Of a DNA stretch of 39,391 nt, positions 14,393 to 22,082 are shown piece by piece. The stretch comes from Bacillota bacterium (GTDB lineage: Bacteria; Bacillota; SHA-98; Ch115). The notes below the pieces were generated by a model that saw only the letters and a program-made list of their open reading frames with translations, was not told where the DNA came from and made no database searches. Position numbers and translations under genes: made by a program. The stretch's first letter is position 1, and the number at the start of each line of letters is the position of its first letter. Where the stretch lies: positions 1-39,391 of the forward strand of contig DUSO01000084.1 in NCBI GenBank assembly GCA_012842565.1. The letters are read 5' to 3'.

Positions 14393-17003
14393 ACAATACC
14401 TGCTCCACATTCGAAAAAGTTTCCTGCATTCTTATGTTATGAAGCCGAGCATAGCAGGTACGGGGCCATATATGCCAGGTGCAGGATCACGCGTAGCTGA
14501 TGGGAGATCACATATGGCCACACTGATGGCTTTTGCTTTATTGCTGGTTACTCTCTTGCTTTCGACCCCTGGCATGGCTCAGGCTGTAGCTCCCGGAGGT
14601 CCAGGGGGAGCCTCCCCGCAGGAAGTCATGGCAGCCGAAGAGAGGGCCGAGATACTCCCAGTCATTGCGGGATGGAGCAGGCTTCTTCGCTTTGAAGATC
14701 TTTCGAGGGCGGCAGTGGGCGATCCGGGTATAGCAGATGCTGTGGTTATATCCAGTAAGGAGCTCGTGGTCAATGGGAAATCCCCCGGCATCACGACGCT
14801 CCATATATGGGACGCACGGAAGGTTCATATCTTTCGTGTCGAGGTCCATAGGGACTTAAAGTCCGTTGCCGAGAGGGTAAGGGAGCTCATCGGTATCCCT
14901 TCGGTTTCGGTGAAGGTTGCCAATGAGACCCTTTTGCTGGAGGGGTCGGTTGGGAATGATGAGGATAAGGCGCGAGCTTCCGGGATTGCCAGGGCGTTTT
15001 GCAGCAAGGTCTTGGATTTTATCTCAGTCGTGAGAGAGCCAGGGAGGGCGAGGCCGGGTGAGCCCGAAGAGCCCAGTCCGGGGGAGGAGAAGGCAACGCC
15101 TCCTCTCCTTTCGGCAGCTATCTCTGAGAAGATCGGAGATCCCAGGGTAAAGGTGATGTCTGTCGGCGATGCGGTTCTTCTGGAGGGCGTTGTGGACGAT
15201 GAAAGGGAGAGGGTCCGCGCGGAGGCAATAGCACGGCTGTTTACCGGCCGTGTCACCAATCTCATTGAGGTGCCGGAGCGCTTTGAGGTGCCTGAAGGCC
15301 CAGAGGACGAGACCGTTAAGCCCTTGCCGGGACCGGCATTTATGGCCACCCCTGCTGAGGAGGGGGTGGCCCCTATCAAGCGGGAAGTCATCTCTGCGAA
15401 GCAAGAGGCTGTTCCCGTTACACAGGAGGCCACCACTGAAAAACGGGAGGAGCAGAAACCGGAGCCTTCATTACAAGATCTCGTGCCAGAGATAGTCGAG
15501 ATGATAGACATTCCAGAGGTAAGGGTCAAGGTCGCCAGGGGGACCCTCATCCTGGAGGGCACTGTTGACAGCCGGGACAAGTCAGAAAGGGCCGAGAAGA
15601 TCGCAAAGGCATATACCGGTAAAGTCATAAACGTGATAACTGTAACAACGCCTCCCGCAACGCTTGAGATGCCTGAGAAGGTAAGGCTGGCTCAGGAGGT
15701 GAGGGAGGCTATCGGGATCCCCGGCGTCAGTGTCAGGGTGGCCAACAAGACCGTGATCCTTGAGGGAAGAGTCCAGGACCAGGGCGAGGCGGACAGGGCT
15801 GAGGAAGTGGCGAGGGCATATGCAGACAGGGTATTAAACTTCCTTACGGTCGAGAGATTAGAGCGCAAACCGGAGGGCAAGGAAGAGCCTCAACTGAAGG
15901 CCCCAGCCGCCGAAGTCTCGACACCCGGGACCGCGACGCCAGGGGAGCCTCTGGCCCCGCCACCAGCCACCGTCATTTCAGGTAAGGATGGCAGCCGGCC
16001 TGTCGAGGAGATCGTGAAATCACTCATAGGGGTAGAGGGTGTGAAGGTGGTGTCCGCGGGCGATTCGCTCCTCCTTGAAGGGGAAGTTGCAACACAGAAT
16101 GATGCGGCGCGCGCCAAGACTATCGCGGAGCTTTTTGGCAAGAAAGTGGTTAGCCTGATACGAGTGAGGAACCCGATCCAGGTGCTCCTGCAGGTCCAGG
16201 TTGTCGAGGCAAGGCGTAATCTCGGGCAGGACCTCGGCATCAGGTGGGAAGGGGTGACGGGCCAGGAAGCCATTGGGCTCCCGGCTACGGAGATGGTACC
16301 TTCTGTAAGCTCCACCCAGAGCCTCCTGTCTCCCCAAATCGGATTGATCGGGGAGGTCTTTGCCGGGTCTCCATTAGAGCGTTTGAGCTTGTTCAGGGCA
16401 CGAATCGACGCCCTCGCCCAGAAGGGACTGGTCAGGTTGCTGGCAGCCCCGAGCATGCTCACTCTGGGAGGGCAAGAGGCAAATTTCCTCGTGGGAGGCG
16501 AGATACCTATCTTCCTGGGACAAGAAGACGGGAAGATCAAGTTTGAGTGGAAACCCTATGGTGTCCGTCTCAGCATAACCCCGGCGGTCGATGACTTGGG
16601 TAACATCGATGTGAGAGTGAGTCCTGAAGTAAGCAGCTTCGACTGGGAAAATGCCCTACTTGTGAGCGGGTGGAAGATTCCAGCCTTTAAGACGAGGCGG
16701 GCGGAAACCCATCTTGTCGTGTCGGATGGAAGTACGATAGCCCTGGGGGGCCTCATTCAGGCAGAAGACACGAAGGTCCAGGATAAGATACCCCTCCTTG
16801 GTGACATTCCCGTGATAGGGGCGTTGTTCCGCAGCGAGAGATTCCAGAAACAAGAGACCGAGCTCCTGATTTTCGTAACGCCACGGATCGTGAGACTTGG
16901 TGAGACGGTTCCTCCCGGGGGCCTTATAAGGCCGCCTGTGCTGAAGGACATGCCGGATAGTCTCACCGACCCGGAGCATCTCACTCGCGATGTGAGGCGG
17001 TAG
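14385..17003 (+). CDS. cpaC: Tad secretin CpaC/RcpA with five BON-like modules
   Basis: An 872-residue protein. Residues 44-67 (MATLMAFALLLVTLLLSTPG) form a canonical signal peptide. Met44 (14514) is preceded by GGGAG at good spacing and may be the true start. Residues about 87-158 are the CpaC N-domain. Five BON-like modules follow at about 162-216, 244-297, 365-421, 436-490 and 540-595. Each has the pattern V(K/R)V..(G/N).(L/V/T).LLEG.V then a helix ending in a 'V.N.I.V' strand, separated by Pro/Glu/Lys-rich linkers. The C-terminal 240 residues are the secretin domain (VQVVEARRNLGQDLGIRWEG ... ETELLIFVTPRIV). It should form the outer-membrane pore for the pilus. Five BON modules are many more than the one or two usual in CpaC. 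Confidence 0.92.
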   Translation: MNRQYLLHIRKSFLHSYVMKPSIAGTGPYMPGAGSRVADGRSHMATLMAFALLLVTLLLSTPGMAQAVAPGGPGGASPQEVMAAEERAEILPVIAGWSRLLRFEDLSRAAVGDPGIADAVVISSKELVVNGKSPGITTLHIWDARKVHIFRVEVHRDLKSVAERVRELIGIPSVSVKVANETLLLEGSVGNDEDKARASGIARAFCSKVLDFISVVREPGRARPGEPEEPSPGEEKATPPLLSAAISEKIGDPRVKVMSVGDAVLLEGVVDDERERVRAEAIARLFTGRVTNLIEVPERFEVPEGPEDETVKPLPGPAFMATPAEEGVAPIKREVISAKQEAVPVTQEATTEKREEQKPEPSLQDLVPEIVEMIDIPEVRVKVARGTLILEGTVDSRDKSERAEKIAKAYTGKVINVITVTTPPATLEMPEKVRLAQEVREAIGIPGVSVRVANKTVILEGRVQDQGEADRAEEVARAYADRVLNFLTVERLERKPEGKEEPQLKAPAAEVSTPGTATPGEPLAPPPATVISGKDGSRPVEEIVKSLIGVEGVKVVSAGDSLLLEGEVATQNDAARAKTIAELFGKKVVSLIRVRNPIQVLLQVQVVEARRNLGQDLGIRWEGVTGQEAIGLPATEMVPSVSSTQSLLSPQIGLIGEVFAGSPLERLSLFRARIDALAQKGLVRLLAAPSMLTLGGQEANFLVGGEIPIFLGQEDGKIKFEWKPYGVRLSITPAVDDLGNIDVRVSPEVSSFDWENALLVSGWKIPAFKTRRAETHLVVSDGSTIALGGLIQAEDTKVQDKIPLLGDIPVIGALFRSERFQKQETELLIFVTPRIVRLGETVPPGGLIRPPVLKDMPDSLTDPEHLTRDVRR

Positions 17004-17005
17004 AC

Positions 17006-18220
17006 ATGCAAGACAAGGTGAAGGCCTTTCTGGTTTCAAGTGATGCCTCTATTATAGATGGCATAAGGTCATCCCCGGGCCTCCAAGGGGACGTTGAATT
17101 CGTGGGGTCGGCTCCAGGTGCTGAGGAAGCTCTCGGCGTGATAGGCATGCTCAGGCCTGACGTAGTTCTGGTAGACATAGATACGCCCGCTGGCCCGAAT
17201 GCCGGCATAATCTCTACTATTCTTGCCGGAGCCCCCATGGTTACAGTGATCGCCATCTCCGCGAGTAGTGAGGTGTCGTCGCTGCGCCAGGCCATGATAG
17301 CCGGCGCGAGGGAATACCTCCTAAAGCCCATTGAGAGGAATGAACTTCTCGCGTCGGTAAGCAAAGCCTATGATGCGGACAGGATGCTAAGGAAACTAGA
17401 ACATGGGGCAGGCGCGGTGAGTGCCACTTTCAAGCCCCTCCAGCACAAGGGGAAGGTGATTGCGGTTTTCAGTACAAAGGGCGGGGTGGGCAAGACCACA
17501 ATCGCCGTTAACCTTGCGGTAAGCCTGGCCAGGGAAACTCGTGAGAAGGTATCAATTGTCGACCTCGACCTTGAATTCGGCGACGTGGCATTACTCCTGG
17601 ACGTAGTGCCCCCCCGGACGTTTGCCGATATCGCGAGGAGAGGGAATATAGACAGGGAGTTTGTCGAGTACTGCCTTGTGTCACATGCTTCTGGGCTTAG
17701 GATCCTGGCAGCTCCTGGGAGGCCGGAACTAGCGGAACTGGTCGGGGTTGAACATGTGCGCCGTACCCTGGGTATCCTGAAGGAGTCTTTTGACTATATT
17801 GTCGTAGATACAGCTCAATCCTTTTCAGAGAATGTACTTTCGGCCCTTGACACTGCTGACGTAATCCTCCTTGTGACTACACTAGAAATTCCTTCCATAA
17901 AAAACACAAGGATGTGCCTTGACTTGATGAAGTCCCTTCGTTATCCCGAAGAAAAGACAAAAATAGTAGTCAATCGTTCCTCACGCGAGATAGGCATAAA
18001 CCCGAGAGAGGTAGAAAAGACCCTCGGGCGCACAGTGGATGTACATGTTCCCAGCGACGGGAGGGTCGTGGTGCCGTCGGTAAACAGTGGTGTGCCGTTC
18101 GTAATGGCTGCGCCAGGGTCGGCGATTGCCAGGAGCATACGAGACCTTGCCAGGTCCCTCGCAGGTACCAGGGAGAAGACAAGGTCGTTCGCCTTGCCGG
18201 GATTCAGGTTTGCGGAATAG
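17006..18220 (+). CDS. cpaE: TadZ/CpaE: receiver-like domain plus MinD/ParA-type ATPase
   Basis: A 404-residue cytoplasmic protein. Residues 1 to about 125 resemble a response-regulator receiver: VVLVDIDTP contains the phospho-acceptor-like Asp and LKPIE the conserved Lys. Only one acidic residue remains in the first acidic pocket (SSDA). Residues about 148-390 form a MinD/ParA ATPase with deviant Walker A KGGVGKTT and the VDLDLEFGDVALLLD segment. TadZ/CpaE proteins localise the Tad apparatus, often to a pole. It starts 2 bp after the secretin stop, with GAGGCGG as ribosome binding site. Confidence 0.92.
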   Translation: MQDKVKAFLVSSDASIIDGIRSSPGLQGDVEFVGSAPGAEEALGVIGMLRPDVVLVDIDTPAGPNAGIISTILAGAPMVTVIAISASSEVSSLRQAMIAGAREYLLKPIERNELLASVSKAYDADRMLRKLEHGAGAVSATFKPLQHKGKVIAVFSTKGGVGKTTIAVNLAVSLARETREKVSIVDLDLEFGDVALLLDVVPPRTFADIARRGNIDREFVEYCLVSHASGLRILAAPGRPELAELVGVEHVRRTLGILKESFDYIVVDTAQSFSENVLSALDTADVILLVTTLEIPSIKNTRMCLDLMKSLRYPEEKTKIVVNRSSREIGINPREVEKTLGRTVDVHVPSDGRVVVPSVNSGVPFVMAAPGSAIARSIRDLARSLAGTREKTRSFALPGFRFAE

Positions 18221-18262
18221 GGATGTGAGCTGGGAGAAAGGAATTAGGGGAAGGGAATCGCT

Positions 18263-19690
18263 ATGTCGCTGCTCAGCAGGCTAGAACATGTCGCTTTTCC
18301 ATCTGCCGGGGAGGGCAATCTTTCGCTTCCGAGGGGAGGCAATGAACTCATAAGGCGCCTTAATATTTCAACGACCGGGCGCCTTCCGATATCCCCCGGG
18401 CAGGACGATCCTTATAGGTCTCTCAAGCAAAAGATCCACAATCGCCTGGTAAAAGAGGTTGACAGGGAACTCATTGAGAAGAGTAACCAACCGGACGAGA
18501 GGGTAAAGCTGCAGGAAAAGGTAGAATCCATAGTTACGGCAGTGCTGAACGAGGAGGAAAAGACCCTCCCGAATTCCAGCCGCCAGCAGATCATATCGGA
18601 GATACTGGATGATGTCACGGGATATGGTCCAATAACGGGGCTTTTACATGATCCCACCGTAACTGAAATCATGGTCAACGGGCCTCATCAGGTATATGTT
18701 GAACGTGACGGGAGGCTCGAGCTGGCTGATGTAACGTTCAGGGACGTTGACCACGTTATGCACGTAATTGAAAGGATCGTCTCGCCGCTTGGCAGGCGGA
18801 TAGATGAGGCGAGCCCTATGGTGGACGCGAGGTTACCGGATGGATCCCGCGTAAATGCTATCATTCCGCCGCTTTCATTGGTCGGGCCCTGCATCACGAT
18901 AAGGAAATTTTCTAAAGACCCGTTTACCATAAGGGACCTAATCGAGTTCGGGACGCTCACAGAGGAGATGGCCCTCTTTTTGGAGGCCTGCGTCAAGGCC
19001 AGGCTCAACATAGTAATCTCCGGCGGCACTGGCAGCGGCAAGACGACCACGCTAAATGTGCTATCGTCTTTCATACCCGAGGATGAGAGGATCATAACGA
19101 TAGAGGATGCAGCCGAGCTTCAACTTAGGCAGCAGCATGTGGTCACGCTCGAGTCGCGCCCGCCAAACATAGAAGGGAAGGGCGCTGTGACGATTAGGGA
19201 CCTTGTCCGGAATGCACTCAGGATGCGACCTGACAGGATAGTGGTCGGGGAGGTAAGGGGAGGCGAGGCACTTGACATGCTCCAGGCCATGAATACCGGG
19301 CATGATGGCTCGCTTACCACCGGGCACGCCAATTCTCCGCGAGACCTCCTGGCTAGGCTCGAGACCATGGTACTGATGGCCGGGATGGATTTGCCTGTGA
19401 GGGCTATCAGGGAGCAGATAGCATCAGCCATAGACCTTATTATCCACCAGTCCCGGCTTCGTGATGGCACCAGGAAAGTGACCCAGGTAACCGAGGTCCA
19501 GGGGATGGAGGGCGATGTGATCGTAACCCAGGATATATTCGTCTTTGAGCAGCTTGGCGTCGATGAAGATGGACATGTGATTGGGAGGTTCCGCGGCACC
19601 GGGATAAGGCCCAAGTTTGCCGATAGGTTCGAGGCTTATGGAGTTCGCCTGCCGGCAGGCATTTATGGTCAACCGGCTCTAAGGGGGTGA
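18263..19690 (+). CDS. cpaF: Tad secretion ATPase TadA/CpaF
   Basis: A 475-residue hexameric motor ATPase of the type II/IV secretion family. It shows Walker A GGTGSGKTTTLNVLSS (residues about 253-268), the Asp-box region RIITIEDAAELQL, an Arg-rich RNALRMRPDRIVVGEVRGGE Walker B stretch, and the His-box-like GHDGSLTTGHANSPRD. The N-terminal extension of about 100 residues is usual in CpaF. It powers pilus assembly with TadB and TadC encoded next. A GGGGAAGGG precedes the ATG. Confidence 0.95.
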   Translation: MSLLSRLEHVAFPSAGEGNLSLPRGGNELIRRLNISTTGRLPISPGQDDPYRSLKQKIHNRLVKEVDRELIEKSNQPDERVKLQEKVESIVTAVLNEEEKTLPNSSRQQIISEILDDVTGYGPITGLLHDPTVTEIMVNGPHQVYVERDGRLELADVTFRDVDHVMHVIERIVSPLGRRIDEASPMVDARLPDGSRVNAIIPPLSLVGPCITIRKFSKDPFTIRDLIEFGTLTEEMALFLEACVKARLNIVISGGTGSGKTTTLNVLSSFIPEDERIITIEDAAELQLRQQHVVTLESRPPNIEGKGAVTIRDLVRNALRMRPDRIVVGEVRGGEALDMLQAMNTGHDGSLTTGHANSPRDLLARLETMVLMAGMDLPVRAIREQIASAIDLIIHQSRLRDGTRKVTQVTEVQGMEGDVIVTQDIFVFEQLGVDEDGHVIGRFRGTGIRPKFADRFEAYGVRLPAGIYGQPALRG

Positions 19691-19694
19691 TTCA

Positions 19695-20654
19695 GTGATA
19701 CCTGGTGTGATAGCGGGCTTAACCTTTCTGGCGACGGTCCTGGCGGTTATAGGGATATGGGGCGGCCCCAGCTATGGCGGGTCCTCAGTGACCGGGAGAC
19801 TGCGCAAGTATGCATACAGCACTGCTCCTTCAAAGGCGGCAGGGGGGCAGACATTGAAGGTGCTCAGGGCGACCCTCAGCAAATTGGGGAAAACGTTTGG
19901 GACTGGAGACTACACGGTAAAGTTCGAGGAGAGGTTAGAGCAGGCTGGTATCCCCCTCAGTGGCTCAGAGTTCATGGTTCTCGATATCCTCGTTGCAGTA
20001 GTATCCCTGGCGCTCATTCTTATGCTTACCGGGAGTCTTCTCCCGAGCGTCCTCATGGCATCTCTCGGCGCTACCATCCCGTGGGTGTATGTCCAGATAC
20101 GCCGGCAGAGGCGGGTTGCGGCGTTTAACCGTCAAATCGCGGATGCCCTGACTACCATATCCAATTCCTTGCGGGCGGGTTACAGTTTCCTTCAGGCCAT
20201 GGATGTGGTATCCCGGGAAATGTCAGCACCGATTTCGGAGGAATTTTCCCGTACCTTGAAGGACATGAGCCTTGGGGCGACAACGGAGGAGGCCCTCACC
20301 AACCTGGCCGGGCGAGTAGGAAGCGACGACCTTGATCTTGCGGTAACAGCGATAATTATACAAAGGCAGGTCGGCGGCAATCTCTCTGAGGTCCTCGACA
20401 ATATTGTTGTTACCATACGAGAGAGGGCCAGGATCAAGGGGGAGATAATGACGCTGACCGCCCAGGGGCGCCTGTCAGGCCTGATAATTGGGCTGTTACC
20501 GCTGGGACTGGCCCTTTTTCTCTCTGCCGTCAATCCACAGTATATCAGGCTCCTTTTCTCCCATCCCTTGGGGAGGCTTATGCTGTTGTATGCGATCTTT
20601 AGCGAGATCATAGGAGTGGTCCTGGTCAGGAAAATTGTGGGAATCGAGGTCTAA
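19695..20654 (+). CDS. tadB: Tad pilus inner-membrane platform protein TadB
   Basis: A 319-residue membrane protein with the T2SSF (GspF) domain in its middle: FNRQIADALTTISNSLRAGYSF followed by QAMDVVSREMSAPISEEF. Hydrophobic helices lie near the N-terminus, at about residues 90-125, and at the C-terminus. It starts with GTG 4 bp after cpaF, with GGGGGTGA acting as the ribosome binding site. TadB forms the assembly platform with TadC. Its stop codon lies within a 14-bp tandem duplication. Confidence 0.93.
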   Translation: MIPGVIAGLTFLATVLAVIGIWGGPSYGGSSVTGRLRKYAYSTAPSKAAGGQTLKVLRATLSKLGKTFGTGDYTVKFEERLEQAGIPLSGSEFMVLDILVAVVSLALILMLTGSLLPSVLMASLGATIPWVYVQIRRQRRVAAFNRQIADALTTISNSLRAGYSFLQAMDVVSREMSAPISEEFSRTLKDMSLGATTEEALTNLAGRVGSDDLDLAVTAIIIQRQVGGNLSEVLDNIVVTIRERARIKGEIMTLTAQGRLSGLIIGLLPLGLALFLSAVNPQYIRLLFSHPLGRLMLLYAIFSEIIGVVLVRKIVGIEV

Positions 20655-20668
20655 GAATCGAGGTCTAA
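20641..20668 (+). repeat. perfect 14-bp tandem duplication at the tadB/tadC junction
   Basis: GAATCGAGGTCTAA occurs twice head-to-tail (20641-20654 and 20655-20668), followed by C and the tadC ATG. The first copy holds the last TadB codons and its TAA stop. The second supplies the GAGGT ribosome-binding-like sequence for tadC. Before duplication the tadB stop would have been 1 bp from the tadC start. Confidence 0.95.
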
Positions 20669-20669
20669 C

Positions 20670-21629
20670 ATGAGAATGTCTATATCAGGTATAATTGTTG
20701 TGTCAATCCTTGTATTCATTGTAGTCACATGTCTCATGCTCGGGATTTATTCCTACCTGGAGGCCGGGAGGGACCGGGTGAGGCGCCGGCTGGTAAGGAT
20801 CAGCGGTGAGGGTGAGAGGCCAGGCACCGTGAGGGGATCACGGGTGGAACCCCTTGCCCCTATAACTCAAAGGCTGGTCCTCCCGCCCTTGAGAAAGGCT
20901 GCTGGCATTATAGCGGGCTTTACCCCCCAGCGCATTAGATTATCCCTCGCAAAAAGCTTGGAGTCCTCCGGACGTCCGGGGGATATCGACTTTACGGGAT
21001 ACTTGGTATCCAAGATGCTCGCAGCCATCATATCATTCTCAGTCACGCTTTTCCTTTCTTTTTCTATGCACCTGCCGTCACAGAAGGCGTTCGTAGTATG
21101 GATGTGCGGGCTCATAGCAGGATTTATGATCCCGGATATAGTAATCAGACGGAGGCGGCTGGCCTGGGAAAAGGAGATAAGAAAGGCCCTGCCCGAGATC
21201 CTTGACCTCCTGACAGTCAGCATGGAGGCGGGCCTGGGTTTCGACAGCGCCGTCGCCAAGGTCATTGAGAAGAGGAGTGGCCCGCTGTCCACGGAGTTAG
21301 GGGTGCTGCTCCAGGAGATTCGGGTGGGAAGGCCGAGGCGGGAGGCGCTCCGGGCGCTGGCTGAAAGGACAAGGATCCAGGAGATATCGATACTGGTCGC
21401 CGCCATCATCCAGGCCGAACAGCTCGGCGTAGGAATCGCCAACACTCTGAGGGTCCAGGCGACTCAGCTTCGATTAGCGAGACGGCAGCGGGCCGAAGAA
21501 GCCGCCATGAAGGCACCGGTCAAAATGCTGTTTCCACTGGTCTTCTTTATATTCCCCACGATCTTTATCGTGCTGCTCGGGCCGGCTGCCATCCAGGTGA
21601 TTACAACTTTTGTGATGCTGGGGAAGTAG
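20670..21629 (+). CDS. tadC: Tad pilus inner-membrane platform protein TadC
   Basis: A 319-residue membrane protein with the GspF-like domain EILDLLTVSMEAGLGFDSAV and VGRPRREALRALAERT, and C-terminal hydrophobic segments ending in VFFIFPTIFIVLLGPAAIQV. Length and organisation match TadC, the partner of TadB in the platform. It is the last recognisable Tad gene. The DUF192 gene follows 3 bp later, so the two are co-transcribed. Confidence 0.93.
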   Translation: MRMSISGIIVVSILVFIVVTCLMLGIYSYLEAGRDRVRRRLVRISGEGERPGTVRGSRVEPLAPITQRLVLPPLRKAAGIIAGFTPQRIRLSLAKSLESSGRPGDIDFTGYLVSKMLAAIISFSVTLFLSFSMHLPSQKAFVVWMCGLIAGFMIPDIVIRRRRLAWEKEIRKALPEILDLLTVSMEAGLGFDSAVAKVIEKRSGPLSTELGVLLQEIRVGRPRREALRALAERTRIQEISILVAAIIQAEQLGVGIANTLRVQATQLRLARRQRAEEAAMKAPVKMLFPLVFFIFPTIFIVLLGPAAIQVITTFVMLGK

Positions 21630-21632
21630 AGC

Positions 21633-22082
21633 GTGAAGTCCTATATACTGGCCTCCGGCTGGCGCGATCGAGGTTTGAAAATACGTAGCATGAGAGGGGA
21701 GTTCTTGCCGGAGCAACACATCATCAACAAGACCAAGGGAGTTGCCCTGGCTCACAGGGCCCGCATATCCTGCACCTTTGGAACGCGACTCGTAGGCTTG
21801 CTTGGAAGGAGGTGCCTCGAGAGAGGGGAGGGGATGATCCTCATCCCCTGCTCGAGCATACACACCTTTTTCATGCGGTTCCCCATAGACGTCCTGTTTC
21901 TTGACGGCGAATCCCGCGTGGTATTCCTGGCGAAAGGGTTGAAGCCATTCAGAGTGAGTCCCCTCGTGCTGGGGGCTCGTTGTGCCATTGAATTGCCGGC
22001 AGGGACCATAGAAGAAACCGGGACGGAGAAGGGGGACCTGGTCATTGTTGAGCCGCCCGGGGAATTGCCTCACTTTCCGTAG
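21633..22082 (+). CDS. DUF192 family protein
   Basis: A 149-residue protein with the DUF192 pattern: ARISCTFGTRLVGLLGRR, then GMILIPCSSIHTFFMRFPID and VLFLDGESRVVFLAKGLKPF, and a C-terminal ELPAGTIEETGTEKGD. DUF192 proteins are small beta-rich proteins of unknown role, often exported. No signal peptide is obvious here. The start is a GTG 3 bp after tadC, so it rides on the Tad operon. Its last 41 bp overlap the 3' end of the convergent Na/Pi cotransporter gene. Confidence 0.88.
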   Translation: MKSYILASGWRDRGLKIRSMRGEFLPEQHIINKTKGVALAHRARISCTFGTRLVGLLGRRCLERGEGMILIPCSSIHTFFMRFPIDVLFLDGESRVVFLAKGLKPFRVSPLVLGARCAIELPAGTIEETGTEKGDLVIVEPPGELPHFP

